Assembly (NCBI GenBank): GCA_038049695.1
Contig: CP142457.1
Coordinates: 22,520,501-22,584,500, forward strand
DNA: 64,000 bases
Direction: 5' to 3'
DNA from: Cinnamomum chago
Lineage: Eukaryota; Streptophyta; Magnoliopsida; Laurales; Lauraceae
Part shown: positions 37,986-52,566 of the stretch, piece by piece
How positions within the stretch are numbered: the first letter of the stretch is position 1
Layout of the letters: every line of letters starts with the position of its first letter
Position numbers and translations under genes: made by a program
The notes under the pieces: model-generated
Databases searched by the model: none
What the model saw: the letters and a program-made list of their open reading frames with translations, nothing else
Told to the model about the DNA's origin: nothing

Positions 37986-40900
37986 TCTAGAGGTTGCCTT
38001 TGTACACAGAGTCGCAAGAAACACAGTGTGGAGTCAACAATTTCCTAGAGTCGCAAAGATTCTGCTTTACTACAAAAGTATCGTACGTCCCGCGCGAAGT
38101 TCGGGTTTTCTCCTTTACAACCAGAGAACTCCCCGAAGGTGTTTACCATACCCAAGGTTCGTCCGAAACCCGTTTTAAACCGAGAAGTAGCTCGAAATAT
38201 CCTAAAAGGTGCATCTCAACCCAGAATACCTTCAAATGGATTTCGAGGCGTGAGACAAGAGAAGGACACCCGAAACCCCTTTTAGAGTAAAACGTGAGCC
38301 TGGAATTCTCTAGAGGGAGTCTTTGGACCAAGAGTCGCATTAAAACACAGTGTAGAGTCAACCATATGCTCGAGCCGCATAGATTGTGTTTTCGTACTAA
38401 AGCACCGTACGACCCGCACGAAGTTCGGGTTTCCGCCTTTGCAAACACTGAACTCCCCGAATGTGTCTTCCTTACCCAAGATTCGCCCGAAACCCGTTTT
38501 AAACCGAAAAGTAGCTCGAAATATCTTAAAGAGCGCATCTCAACCCAGAATCCCTTCAAATGGATTTGGAGCCGTAAGGAAAGATAGAGACACCCGAAAC
38601 CCCATTTAGAGTAAAACGCAATCCCGGATTTTTCCAAAGGGAGTCTTTGGACCAAGAGTCGCATGAAACACAGTGTTGAGTCAGCAACTTTCTACAGCCG
38701 CACAGATTATGTTTTAGTTCAAAAGTACGGTACGACCCTCGCACGAAGTTCCGGTTCTCGCCCTGGCAAACACTGAACTCCCCGAAAGTGATTTCCACAC
38801 CCAAGATTCGCCCGAAACCCGTAGTAAACCGAAGTGTAGCTCGGAACATCCTAAAAATCGCATCTCATCCCAAAATCCCTTAATATGGATTTAGAGGCGT
38901 ACGACAAGACAGGGAGACTCGAAACCCTTTTTAGTTTAAAACTTGATCCCGGATATTTCTAGAGGTTGCCTTTGTACACAGAGTCGTAAGAAACACAGTG
39001 TGGAGTCAACAATTTCCTAGAGCCGCAAAGATTCTGCTTTACTACAAAAGTATCGTACGTCCCGCGCGAAGTTCGGGTTTTCTCCTTTACAACCAGAGAA
39101 CTCCCCGAAGGTGTTTACCATACCCAAGGTTCGCCCGAAACCCGTTTTAAACCGAGAAGTAGCTCGAAATATCCTAAAAGGTGCATCTCAACCCAGAATA
39201 CCTTCAAATGGATTTCGAGGCGTGAGACAAGAGAAGGACACCCGAAACCCCTTCCAGAGTAAAACGTGATCCTGGAATTCTCTAGAGGGAGTCTTTGGAG
39301 CAAGTGTCGCATTAAAACACAGTGTAGAGTCAACCATATGCTCGAGCCGCATAGATTGTGTTTTCGTACTAAAGGACCGTACGACCCGCACGAAGTTCGG
39401 GTTTCCGCCTTTACAAACACTGAACTCCCCGAATGTGTCTTCCTTACCCAAGATTCGCCCGAAACTCGTTTTAAACCGAAAAGTAGCTCGAAATATCATA
39501 AAGAGCGCATCTCAGCCCAGAATCCCTTCAAATGGATTTGGAGCCGTAAGGAAAGATAGACACACCCGAAACCCCATTTAGAGTAAAACGCAATCCCGGA
39601 TTTTTCTAAAGAGAGTCTTTGGACCAAGAGTCGCATGAAACACAGTGTTGAGTCAACAATTTTCTAGAGCCGCACAGATTATGTTTTCGTTCAAAAGTAC
39701 CGTACGACCCTCGCACGAAGTTCCGGTTCTCGCCCTAGCAAACACTGAACTCCCCTAAAGTGATTTCCACACCAAAGATTCGCCTGAAACCCGTACTATA
39801 CCGAAGTGTAGCTCGGAACATCCTAAAAATCGCATCTCATCGCAAAATCCCTTCATATGGATTTAGAGGCGTACGACAAGACAGGGACACCCGAAACCCC
39901 CTTTAGTTTAAAACTTGATCCCGGATATTTCTAGAGGTTGCCTTTGTACACAGAGTCGCAAGAAACACAGTGTGGAGTCAACAATTTCCTAGAGCCGCAA
40001 AGATTCTGCTTTACTACAAAAGTATCGTACGTCCCGCGCGAAGTTCGGGTTTTCTCCTTTACAACCAGAGAACTCCCCGAAGGTGTTTACCATACCCAAG
40101 GTTCGCCCGAAACCCGTTTTAAACCGAGAAGTAGCTCGAAATATCCTAAAAGGTGCATCTCAAATCGGAATACCTTCAAATGGATTTCGAGGCGTGAGAC
40201 AAGAGAAGGACACCCGAAACCCCTTCTAGAGTAAAACGTGATCCTGGAATTCTCTAGAGGGAGTCTTTGGACCAAGAGTCGAATTAAAACACAGTGTAAA
40301 GTCAACCATATGCTCGAGCCGCATAGATTGTGTTTTTGTACTAAAGGACCGTACGACCCGCACGAAGTTCGGGTTTCCGCCTTTACAAACACTGAACTCC
40401 CCGAATGTGTCTTCCTAACCCAAGATTCGCCCGAAACCCGTTTTAAACCGAAAAGTAGCTCGAAATATCTTAAAGAGCGCATCTCAACCCAGAATCCCTT
40501 CAAATGGATTTGGAGCCGTAAGGAAAGATAGAGACACCCGAAACCCCATTTAGAGTAAAACGCAATCCCGGAATTTTCCAAAGGGAGTCTTTGGACCAAG
40601 AGTCGCATGAAAACACAGTGTTGAGTCGGCAACTTTCTAGAGCCGCACAGATTATGTTTTCGTTCAATAGTACCGTACGACCCTCGCACGAAGTTCCGGT
40701 TCTCGCATGGCAAACACTGAACTCCCCGAAAGTGATTTCCACACCCAAGATTCGCTCGAAACCCGTAGTAAACCGAAGTGTAGCTCGGAACATCCTAAAA
40801 ATCGCATCTCATCCCAAAATCCCTTCATATGGATTTAGAGGCGTACGACGAGACAGGGAGACTCGAAACCCTTTTTAGTTTAAAACTTGATCCCGGATAT

Positions 40901-41873
40901 TTCTAGAGGTTGCCTTTGTACACAGAGTCGCAAGAAACACAGTGTGGAGTCAACAATTTCCTAGAGTCGCAAAGATTCTGCTTTACTACAAAAGTATCGT
41001 ACGTCCCGCGCGAAGTTCGGGTTTTCTCCTTTACAACCAGAGAACTCCCAGAAGGTGTTTACCATACCCAAGGTTCGCCCGAAACCCGTTTTAAACCGAG
41101 AAGTAGCTCGAAATATCCTAAAAGGTGCATCTCAACCCAGAATACCTTCAAATGGATTTCGAGGCGTGAGACAAGAGAAGGACACCCGAAACCCCTTTTA
41201 GAGTAAAACGTGAGCCTGGAATTCTCTAGAGGGAGTCTTTGGACCAAGAGTCGCATTAAAACACAGTGTAGAGTCAACCATATGCTCGAGCCGCATAGAT
41301 TGTGTTTTCGTACTAAAGCACCGTACGACCCGCACGAAGTTCGGGTTTCCGCCTTTGCAAACACTGAACTCCCCGAATGTGTCTTCCTTACCCAAGATTC
41401 GCCCGAAACCCGTTTTAAACCGAAAAGTAGCTCGAAATATCTTAAAGAGCGCATCTCAACCCAGAATCCCTTCAAATGGATTTGGAGCCGTAAGGAAAGA
41501 TAGAGACACCCGAAACCCCATTTAGAGTAAAACGCAATCCCGGATTTTTCCAAAGGGAGTCTTTGGACCAAGAGTCGCATGAAACACAGTGTTGAGTCAG
41601 CAACTTTCTACAGCCGCACAGATTATGTTTTAGTTCAAAAGTACGGTACGACCCTCGCACGAAGTTCCGGTTCTCGCCCTGGCAAACACTGAACTCCCCG
41701 AAAGTGATTTCCACACCCAAGATTCGCCCGAAACCCGTAGTAAACCGAAGTGTAGCTCGGAACATCCTAAAAATCGCATCTCATCCCAAAATCGCTTCAT
41801 ATAGATTTAGAGGCGTACGACAAGACAGGGAGACCCGAAACCCTTTTTAGTTTAAAACTTGATCCCGGATATT
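37986..41873. repeat. Third copy of t3-t1-t2-t3
   Basis: These four trimers (37,986; 38,958; 39,930; 40,902) match the first four of copies 1 and 2, including the TTCGTCCG mark of the first t3 and the GTCGTAAG and ATATCATAAAG marks of t1. Unlike copies 1 and 2, the first t3 reads CTCCCCGAAGG rather than CTCCCAGAAGG. The block then departs from the 7-trimer order, because t5 follows instead of t4. Confidence 0.87.
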
Positions 41874-42845
41874 TCTAGAGGTTCCCTTTGTACACAGAGT
41901 CGCAAGAAACACAGTGTGGAGTCAACAATTTCCTAAAGCCGCAAAGATTCTGCTTTACTACAAAAGTATCGTACGTCCCGCGCGAAGATCGGGTTTTCTC
42001 CTTTACAACCAGAGAACTCCCCGAAGGTGTTTACCATACCCAAGGTTCGCCCGAAACCCGTTTTAAACCGAGAAGTAGCTCGAGATATCCTAAAAGGTGC
42101 ATCTCAACCCAGAATACCTTCAAATGGATTTCGAGGCGTGAGACAAGAGAAGGACACCCGAAACCCCTTCCAGAGTAAAACGTGATCCTGGAATTCTCTA
42201 GAGGGAGTCTTTGGAGCAAGTGTCGCATTAAAACACAGTGTAGAGTCAACCATATGCTCGAGCCGCATAGATTGTGTTTTCGTACTAAAGGACCGTACGA
42301 CCCGCACGAAGTTCGGGTTTCCGCCTTTACAAACACTGAACTCCCCGAATGTGTCTTCCTTACCCAAGATTCGCCCGAAACCCGTTTTAAACCGAAAAGT
42401 AGCTCGAAATATCTTAAAGAGCGCATCTCAACCCAGAATCCCTTCAAATGGATTTGGAGCCGTAAGGAAAGATAGAGACACCCGAAACCCCATTTAGAGT
42501 AAAACGCAATCCCGGAATTTTCCAAAGGGAGTCTTTGGACCAAGAGTCGCATGAAACACAGTGTTGAGTCAGCAACTTTCTACAGCCGCACAGATTATGT
42601 TTTAGTTCAAAAGTACGGTACGACCCTCGCACGAAGTTCCGGTTCTCGCCCTGGCAAACACTGAACTCCCCGAAAGTGATTTCCACACCCAAGATTCGCC
42701 CGAAACCCGTAGTAAACCGAAGTGTAGCTCGGAACATCCTAAAAATCGCATCTCATCCCAAAATCCCTTAATATGGATTTAGAGGCGTACGACAAGACAG
42801 GGAGACTCGAAACCCTTTTTAGTTTAAAACTTGATCCCGGATATT
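41874..42845. repeat. Trimer class t5, first copy (mosaic)
   Basis: The A and B monomers resemble t1 (CCTAAAGCC as in the t1 at 28,267, CTTCCAGAG, GGAGCAAGTGTC), while C resembles t3 (CTACAGCC, TTTTAGTTC, TACGGTACG). Private marks are GAAGATCGGG and GCTCGAGATATCC in A. The latter creates a second CTCGAG site (42,079-42,084). The later copies at 45,763 and 49,651 add CCAACAGCC in A and end GCTTCTCATCCC in C. The class looks like a recombinant trimer that was then amplified. Confidence 0.85.
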
Positions 42846-45800
42846 TCTAGAGGTTGCCTTTGTACACAGAGTCGTAAGAAACACAGTGTGGAGTCAACAA
42901 TTTCCTAGAGCCGCAAAGATTCTGCTTTACTACAAAAGTATCGTACGTCCCGCGCGAAGTTCGGGTTTTCTCCTTTACAACCAGAGAACTCCCCGAAGGT
43001 GTTTACCATACCCAAGGTTCGCCCGAAACCCGTTTTAAACCGAGAAGTAGCTCGAAATATCCTAAAAGGTGCATCTCAACCCAGAATACCTTCAAATGGA
43101 TTTCGAGGCGTGAGACAAGAGAAGGACACCCGAAACCCCTTCCAGAGTAAAACGTGATCCTGGAATTCTCTAGAGGGAGTCTTTGGAGCAAGTGTCGCAT
43201 TAAAACACAGTGTAGAGTCAACCATATGCTCGAGCCGCATAGATTGTGTTTTCGTACTAAAGGACCGTACGACCCGCACGAAGTTCGGGTTTCCGCCTTT
43301 ACAAACACTGAACTCCCCGAATGTGTCTTCCTTACCCAAGATTCGCCCGAAACCCGTTTTAAACCGAAAAGTAGCTCGAAATATCATAAAGAGCGCATCT
43401 CAGCCCAGAATCCCTTCAAAATGGATTTGGAGCCGTAAGGAAAGATAGACACACCCGAAACCCCATTTAGAGTAAAACGCAATCCCGGATTTTTCTAAAG
43501 AGAGTCTTTGGACCAAGAGTCGCATGAAACACAGTGTTGAGTCAACAATTTTCTAGAGCCGCACAGATTATGTTTTCGTTCAAAAGTACCGTACGACCCT
43601 CGCACGAAGTTCCGGTTCTCGCCCTAGCAAACACTGAACTCCCCTAAAGTGATTTCCACACCAAAGATTCGCCTGAAACCCGTACTATACCGAAGTGTAG
43701 CTCGGAACATCCTAAAAATCGCATCTCATCGCAAAATCCCTTCATATGGATTTAGAGGCGTACGACAAGACAGGGACACCCGAAACCCCCTTTAGTTTAA
43801 AACTTGATCCCGGATATTTCTAGAGGTTGCCTTTGTACACAGAGTCGCAAGAAACACAGTGTGGAGTCAACAATTTCCTAGAGCCGCAAAGATTCTGCTT
43901 TACTACAAAAGTATCGTACGTCCCGCGCGAAGTTCGGGTTTTCTCCTTTACAACCAGAGAACTCCCCGAAGGTGTTTACCATACCCAAGGTTCGCCCGAA
44001 ACCCGTTTTAAACCGAGAAGTAGCTCGAAATATCCTAAAAGGTGCATCTCAAATCGGAATACCTTCAAATGGATTTCGAGGCGTGAGACAAGAGAAGGAC
44101 ACCCGAAACCCCTTCTAGAGTAAAACGTGATCCTGGAATTCTCTAGAGGGAGTCTTTGGACCAAGAGTCGAATTAAAACACAGTGTAAAGTCAACCATAT
44201 GCTCGAGCCGCATAGATTGTGTTTTTGTACTAAAGGACCGTACGACCCGCACGAAGTTCGGGTTTCCGCCTTTACAAACACTGAACTCCCCGAATGTGTC
44301 TTCCTAACCCAAGATTCGCCCGAAACCCGTTTTAAACCGAAAAGTAGCTCGAAATATCTTAAAGAGCGCATCTCAACCCAGAATCCCTTCAAATGGATTT
44401 GGAGCCGTAAGGAAAGATAGAGACACCCGAAACCCCATTTAGAGTAAAACGCAATCCCGGATTTTTCCAAAGGGAGTCTTTGGACCAAGAGTCGCATGAA
44501 AACACAGTGTTGAGTCGGCAACTTTCTAGAGCCGCACAGATTATGTTTTCGTTCAATAGTACCGTACGACCCTCGCACGAAGTTCCGGTTCTCGCATGGC
44601 AAACACTGAACTCCCCGAAAGTGATTTCCACACCCAAGATTCGCTCGAAACCCGTAGTAAACCGAAGTGTAGCTCGGAACATCCTAAAAATCGCATCTCA
44701 TCCCAAAATCCCTTCATATGGATTTAGAGGCGTACGACGAGACAGGGAGACTCGAAACCCTTTTTAGTTTAAAACTTGATCCCGGATATTTCTAGAGGTT
44801 GCCTTTGTACACAGAGTCGCAAGAAACACAGTGTGGAGTCAACAATTTCCTAGAGTCGCAAAGATTCTGCTTTACTACAAAAGTATCGTACGTCCCGCGC
44901 GAAGTTCGGGTTTTCTCCTTTACAACCAGAGAACTCCCAGAAGGTGTTTACCATACCCAAGGTTCGCCCGAAACCCGTTTTAAACCGAGAAGTAGCTCGA
45001 AATATCCTAAAAGGTGCATCTCAACCCAGAATACCTTCAAATGGATTTCGAGGCGTGAGACAAGAGAAGGACACCCGAAACCCCTTTTAGAGTAAAACGT
45101 GAGCCTGGAATTCTCTAGAGGGAGTCTTTGGACCAAGAGTCGCATTAAAACACAGTGTAGAGTCAACCATATGCTCGAGCCGCATAGATTGTGTTTTCGT
45201 ACTAAAGCACCGTACGACCCGCACGAAGTTCGGGTTTCCGCCTTTGCAAACACTGAACTCCCCGAATGTGTCTTCCTTACCCAAGATTCGCCCGAAACCC
45301 GTTTTAAACCGAAAAGTAGCTCGAAATATCTTAAAGAGCGCATCTCAACCCAGAATCCCTTCAAATGGATTTGGAGCCGTAAGGAAAGATAGAGACACCC
45401 GAAACCCCATTTAGAGTAAAATGCAATCCCGGATTTTTCCAAAGGGAGTCTTTGGACCAAGAGTCGCATGAAACACAGTGTTGAGTCAGCAACTTTCTAC
45501 AGCCGCACAGATTATGTTTTAGTTCAAAAGTACGGTACGACCCTCGCACGAAGTTCCGGTTCTCGCCCTGGCAAACACTGAACTCCCCGAAAGTGATTTC
45601 CACACCCAAGATTCGCCCGAAACCCGTAGTAAACCGAAGTGTAGCTCGGAACATCCTAAAAATCGCATCTCATCCCAAAATCGCTTCATATAGATTTAGA
45701 GGCGTACGACAAGACAGGGAGACCCGAAACCCTTTTTAGTTTAAAACTTGATCCCGGATATTTCTAGAGGTTGCCTTTGTACACAGAGTCGCAAGAAACA

Positions 45801-48800
45801 CAGTGTGGAGTCAACAATTTCCAACAGCCGCAAAGATTCTGCTTTACTACAAAAGTATCGTACGTCCCGCGCGAAGATCGGGTTTTCTCCTTTACAACCA
45901 GAGAACTCCCCGAAGGTGTTTACCATACCCAAGGTTCGCCCGAAACCCGTTTTAAACCGAGAAGTAGCTCGAGATATCCTAAAAGGTGCATCTCAACCCA
46001 GAATACCTTCAAATGGATTTCGAGGCGTGAGACAAGAGAAGGACACCCGAAACCCCTTCCAGAGTAAAACGTGATCCTGGAATTCTCTAGAGGGAGTCTT
46101 TGGAGCAAGTGTCGCATTAAAACACAGTGTAGAGTCAACCATATGCTCGAGCCGCATAGATTGTGTTTTCGTACTAAAGGACCGTACGACCCGCACGAAG
46201 TTCGGGTTTCCGCCTTTACAAACACTGAACTCCCCGAATGTGTCTTCCTTACCCAAGATTCGCCCGAAACCCGTTTTAAACCGAAAAGTAGCTCGAAATA
46301 TCTTAAAGAGCGCATCTCAACCCAGAATCCCTTCAAATGGATTTGGAGCCGTAAGGAAAGATAGAGACACCCGAAACCCCATTTAGAGTAAAACGCAATC
46401 CCGGAATTTTCCAAAGGGAGTCTTTGGACCAAGAGTCGCATGAAACACAGTGTTGAGTCAGCAACTTTCTACAGCCGCACAGATTATGTTTTAGTTCAAA
46501 AGTACGGTACGACCCTCGCACGAAGTTCCGGTTCTCGCCCTGGCAAACACTGAACTCCCCGAAAGTGATTTCCACACCCAAGATTCGCCCGAAACCCGTA
46601 GTAAACCGAAGTGTAGCTCGGAACATCCTAAAAATCGCTTCTCATCCCAAAATCCCTTCATATGGATTTAGAGGCGTACGACAAGACAGGGAGACTCGAA
46701 ACCCTTTTTAGTTTAAAACTTGATCCCGGATATTTCTAGAGGTTGCCTTTGTACACAGAGTCGCAAGAAACACAGTGTGGAGTCAACAATTTCCTAGAGC
46801 CGCAAAGATTCTGCTTTACTACAAAAGTATCGTACGTCCCGCGCGAAGTTCGGGTTTTCTCCTTTACAACCAGAGAACTCCCCGAAGGTGTTTACCATAC
46901 CCAAGGTTCGCCCGAAACCCGTTTTAAACCGAGAAGTAGCTCGAAATATCCTAAAAGGTGCATCTCAACCCAGAATACCTTCAAATGGATTTCGAGGCGT
47001 GAGACAAGAGAAGGACACCCGAAACCCCTTCCAGAGTAAAACGTGATCCTGGAATTCTCTAGAGGGAGTCTTTGGAGCAAGTGTCGCATTAAAACACAGT
47101 GTAGAGTCAACCATATGCTCGAGCCGCATAGATTGTGTTTTCGTACTAAAGGACCGTACGACCCGCACGAAGTTCGGGTTTCCGCCTTTACAAACACTGA
47201 ACTCCCCGAATGTGTCTTCCTTACCCAAGATTCGCCCGAAACCCGTTTTAAACCGAAAAGTAGCTCGAAATATCTTAAAGAGCGCATCTCAACCCAGAAT
47301 CCCTTCAAATGGATTTGGAGCCGTAAGGAAAGATAGACACACCCGAAACCCCATTTAGAGTAAAACGCAATCCCGGATTTTTCTAAAGAGAGTCTTTGGA
47401 CCAAGAGTCGCATGAAACACAGTGTTGAGTCAACAATTTTCTAGAGCCGCACAGATTATGTTTTCGTTCAAAAGTACCGTACGACCCTCGCACGAAGTTC
47501 CGGTTCTCGCCCTAGCAAACACTGAACTCCCCTAAAGTGATTTCCACACCAAAGATTCGCCTGAAACCCGTACTATACCGAAGTGTAGCTCGGAACATCC
47601 TAAAAATCGCATCTCATCGCAAAATCCCTTCATATGGATTTAGAGGCGTACGACAAGACAGGGACACCCGAAACCCCCTTTAGTTTAAAACTTGATCCCG
47701 GATATTTCTAGAGGTTGCCTTTGTACACAGAGTCGCAAGAAACACAGTGTGGAGTCAACAATTTCCTAGAGCCGCAAAGATTCTGCTTTACTACAAAAGT
47801 ATCGTACGTCCCGCGCGAAGTTCGGGTTTTCTCCTTTACAACCAGAGAACTCCCCGAAGGTGTTTACCATACCCAAGGTTCGCCCGAAACCCGTTTTAAA
47901 CCGAGAAGTAGCTCGAAATATCCTAAAAGGTGCATCTCAAATCGGAATACCTTCAAATGGATTTCGAGGCGTGAGACAAGAGAAGGACACCCGAAACCCC
48001 TTCTAGAGTAAAACGTGATCCTGGAATTCTCTAGAGGGAGTCTTTGGACCAAGAGTCGAATTAAAACACAGTGTAAAGTCAACCATATGCTCGAGCCGCA
48101 TAGATTGTGTTTTTGTACTAAAGGACCGTACGACCCGCACGAAGTTCGGGTTTCCGCCTTTACAAACACTGAACTCCCCGAATGTGTCTTCCTAACCCAA
48201 GATTCGCCCGAAACCCGTTTTAAACCGAAAAGTAGCTCGAAATATCTTAAAGAGCGCATCTCAACCCAGAATCCCTTCAAATGGATTTGGAGCCGTAAGG
48301 AAAGATAGAGACACCCGAAACCCCATTTAGAGTAAAACGCAATCCCGGAATTTTCCAAAGGGAGTCTTTGGACCAAGAGTCGCATGAAAACACAGTGTTG
48401 AGTCGGCAACTTTCTAGAGCCGCACAGATTATGTTTTCGTTCAATAGTACCGTACGACCCTCGCACGAAGTTCCGGTTCTCGCATGGCAAACACTGAACT
48501 CCCCGAAAGTGATTTCCACACCCAAGATTCGCTCGAAACCCGTAGTAAACCGAAGTGTAGCTCGGAACATCCTAAAAATCGCATCTCATCCCAAAATCCC
48601 TTCATATGGATTTAGAGGCGTACGACGAGACAGGGAGACTCGAAACCCTTTTTAGTTTAAAACTTGATCCCGGATATTTCTAGAGGTTGCCTTTGTACAC
48701 AGAGTCGCAAGAAACACAGTGTGGAGTCAACAATTTCCTAGAGTCGCAAAGATTCTGCTTTACTACAAAAGTATCGTACGTCCCGCGCGAAGTTCGGGTT

Positions 48801-51800
48801 TTCTCCTTTACAACCAGAGAACTCCCAGAAGGTGTTTACCATACCCAAGGTTCGCCCGAAACCCGTTTTAAACCGAGAAGTAGCTCGAAATATCCTAAAA
48901 GGTGCATCTCAACCCAGAATACCTTCAAATGGATTTCGAGGCGTGAGACAAGAGAAGGACACCCGAAACCCCTTTTAGAGTAAAACGTGAGCCTGGAATT
49001 CTCTAGAGGGAGTCTTTGGACCAAGAGTCGCATTAAAACACAGTGTAGAGTCAACCATATGCTCGAGCCGCATAGATTGTGTTTTCGTACTAAAGCACCG
49101 TACGACCCGCACGAAGTTCGGGTTTCCGCCTTTGCAAACACTGAACTCCCCGAATGTGTCTTCCTTACCCAAGATTCGCCCGAAACCCGTTTTAAACCGA
49201 AAAGTAGCTCGAAATATCTTAAAGAGCGCATCTCAACCCAGAATCCCTTCAAATGGATTTGGAGCCGTAAGGAAAGATAGAGACACCCGAAACCCCATTT
49301 AGAGTAAAACGCAATCCCGGATTTTTCCAAAGGGAGTCTTTGGACCAAGAGTCGCATGAAACACAGTGTTGAGTCAGCAACTTTCTACAGCCGCACAGAT
49401 TATGTTTTAGTTCAAAAGTACGGTACGACCCTCGCACGAAGTTCCGGTTCTCGCCCTGGCAAACACTGAACTCCCCGAAAGTGATTTCCACACCCAAGAT
49501 TCGCCCGAAACCCGTAGTAAACCGAAGTGTAGCTCGGAACATCCTAAAAATCGCATCTCATCCCAAAATCGCTTCATATAGATTTAGAGGCGTACGACAA
49601 GACAGGGAGACCCGAAACCCTTTTTAGTTTAAAACTTGATCCCGGATATTTCTAGAGGTTGCCTTTGTACACAGAGTCGCAAGAAACACAGTGTGGAGTC
49701 AACAATTTCCAACAGCCGCAAAGATTCTGCTTTACTACAAAAGTATCGTACGTCCCGCGCGAAGATCGGGTTTTCTCCTTTACAACCAGAGAACTCCCCG
49801 AAGGTGTTTACCATACCCAAGGTTCGCCCGAAACCCGTTTTAAACCGAGAAGTAGCTCGAGATATCCTAAAAGGTGCATCTCAACCCAGAATACCTTCAA
49901 ATGGATTTCGAGGCGTGAGACAAGAGAAGGACACCCGAAACCCCTTCCAGAGTAAAACGTGATCCTGGAATTCTCTAGAGGGAGTCTTTGGAGCAAGTGT
50001 CGCATTAAAACACAGTGTAGAGTCAACCATATGCTCGAGCCGCATAGATTGTGTTTTCGTACTAAAGGACCGTACGACCCGCACGAAGTTCGGGTTTCCG
50101 CCTTTACAAACACTGAACTCCCCGAATGTGTCTTCCTTACCCAAGATTCGCCCGAAACCCGTTTTAAACCGAAAAGTAGCTCGAAATATCTTAAAGAGCG
50201 CATCTCAACCCAGAATCCCTTCAAATGGATTTGGAGCCGTAAGGAAAGATAGAGACACCCGAAACCCCATTTAGAGTAAAACGCAATCCCGGAATTTTCC
50301 AAAGGGAGTCTTTGGACCAAGAGTCGCATGAAACACAGTGTTGAGTCAGCAACTTTCTACAGCCGCACAGATTATGTTTTAGTTCAAAAGTACGGTACGA
50401 CCCTCGCACGAAGTTCCGGTTCTCGCCCTGGCAAACACTGAACTCCCCGAAAGTGATTTCCACACCCAAGATTCGCCCGAAACCCGTAGTAAACCGAAGT
50501 GTAGCTCGGAACATCCTAAAAATCGCTTCTCATCCCAAAATCCCTTCATATGGATTTAGAGGCGTACGACAAGACAGGGAGACTCGAAACCCTTTTTAGT
50601 TTAAAACTTGATCCCGGATATTTCTAGAGGTTGCCTTTGTACACAGAGTCGCAAGAAACACAGTGTGGAGTCAACAATTTCCTAGAGCCGCAAAGATTCT
50701 GCTTTACTACAAAAGTATCGTACGTCCCGCGCGAAGTTCGGGTTTTCTCCTTTACAACCAGAGAACTCCCCGAAGGTGTTTACCATACCCAAGGTTCGCC
50801 CGAAACCCGTTTTAAACCGAGAAGTAGCTCGAAATATCCTAAAAGGTGCATCTCAACCCAGAATACCTTCAAATGGATTTCGAGGCGTGAGACAAGAGAA
50901 GGACACCCGAAACCCCTTCCAGAGTAAAACGTGATCCTGGAATTCTCTAGAGGGAGTCTTTGGAGCAAGTGTCGCATTAAAACACAGTGTAGAGTCAACC
51001 ATATGCTCGAGCCGCATAGATTGTGTTTTCGTACTAAAGGACCGTACGACCCGCACGAAGTTCGGGTTTCCGCCTTTACAAACACTGAACTCCCCGAATG
51101 TGTCTTCCTTACCCAAGATTCGCCCGAAACCCGTTTTAAACCGAAAAGTAGCTCGAAATATCTTAAAGAGCGCATCTCAACCCAGAATCCCTTCAAATGG
51201 ATTTGGAGCCGTAAGGAAAGATAGACACACCCGAAACCCCATTTAGAGTAAAACGCAATCCCGGATTTTTCTAAAGAGAGTCTTTGGACCAAGAGTCGCA
51301 TGAAACACAGTGTTGAGTCAACAATTTTCTAGAGCCGCACAGATTATGTTTTCGTTCAAAAGTACCGTACGACCCTCGCACGAAGTTCCGGTTCTCGCCC
51401 TAGCAAACACTGAACTCCCCTAAAGTGATTTCCACACCAAAGATTCGCCCGAAACCCGTACTATACCGAAGTGTAGCTCGGAACATCCTAAAAATCGCAT
51501 CTCATCGCAAAATCCCTTCATATGGATTTAGAGGCGTACGACAAGACAGGGACACCCGAAACCCCCTTTAGTTTAAAACATGATCCCGGATATTTCTAGA
51601 GGTTGCCTTTGTACACAGAGTCGCAAGAAACACAGTGTGGAGTCAACAATTTCCTAGAGCCGCAAAGATTCTGCTTTACTACAAAAGTATCGTACGTCCC
51701 GCGCGAAGTTCGGGTTTTCTCCTTTACAACCAGAGAACTCCCCGAAGGTGTTTACCATACCCAAGGTTCGCCCGAAACCCGTTTTAAACCGAGAAGTAGC

Positions 51801-52566
51801 TCGAAATATCCTAAAAGGTGCATCTCAAATCGGAATACCTTCAAATGGATTTCGAGGCGTGAGACAAGAGAAGGACACCCGAAACCCCTTCTAGAGTAAA
51901 ACGTGATCCTGGAATTCTCTAGAGGGAGTCTTTGGACCAAGAGTCGAATTAAAACACAGTGTAAAGTCAACCATATGCTCGAGCCGCATAGATTGTGTTT
52001 TTGTACTAAAGGACCGTACGACCCGCACGAAGTTCGGGTTTCCGCCTTTACAAACACTGAACTCCCCGAATGTGTCTTCCTTACCCAAGATTCGCCCGAA
52101 ACCCGTTTTAAACCGAAAAGTAGCTCGAAATATCTTAAAGAGCGCATCTCAACCCAGAATCCCTTCAAATGGATTTGGAGCCGTAAGGAAAGATAGAGAC
52201 ACCCGAAACCCCATTTAGAGTAAAACGCAATCCCGGATTTTTCCAAAGGGAGTCTTTGGACCAAGAGTCGCATGAAAACACAGTGTTGAGTCGGCAACTT
52301 TCTAGAGCCGCACAGATTATGTTTTCGTTCAATAGTACCGTACGACCCTCGCACGAAGTTCCGGTTCTCGCATGGCAAACACTGAACTCCCCGAAAGTGA
52401 TTTCCACACCCAAGATTCGCTCGAAACCCGTAGTAAACCGAAGTGTAGCTCGGAACATCCTAAAAATCGCATCTCATCCCAAAATCCCTTCATATGGATT
52501 TAGAGGCGTACGACGAGACAGGGAGACTCGAAACCCTTTTTAGTTTAAAACTTGATCCCGGATATT

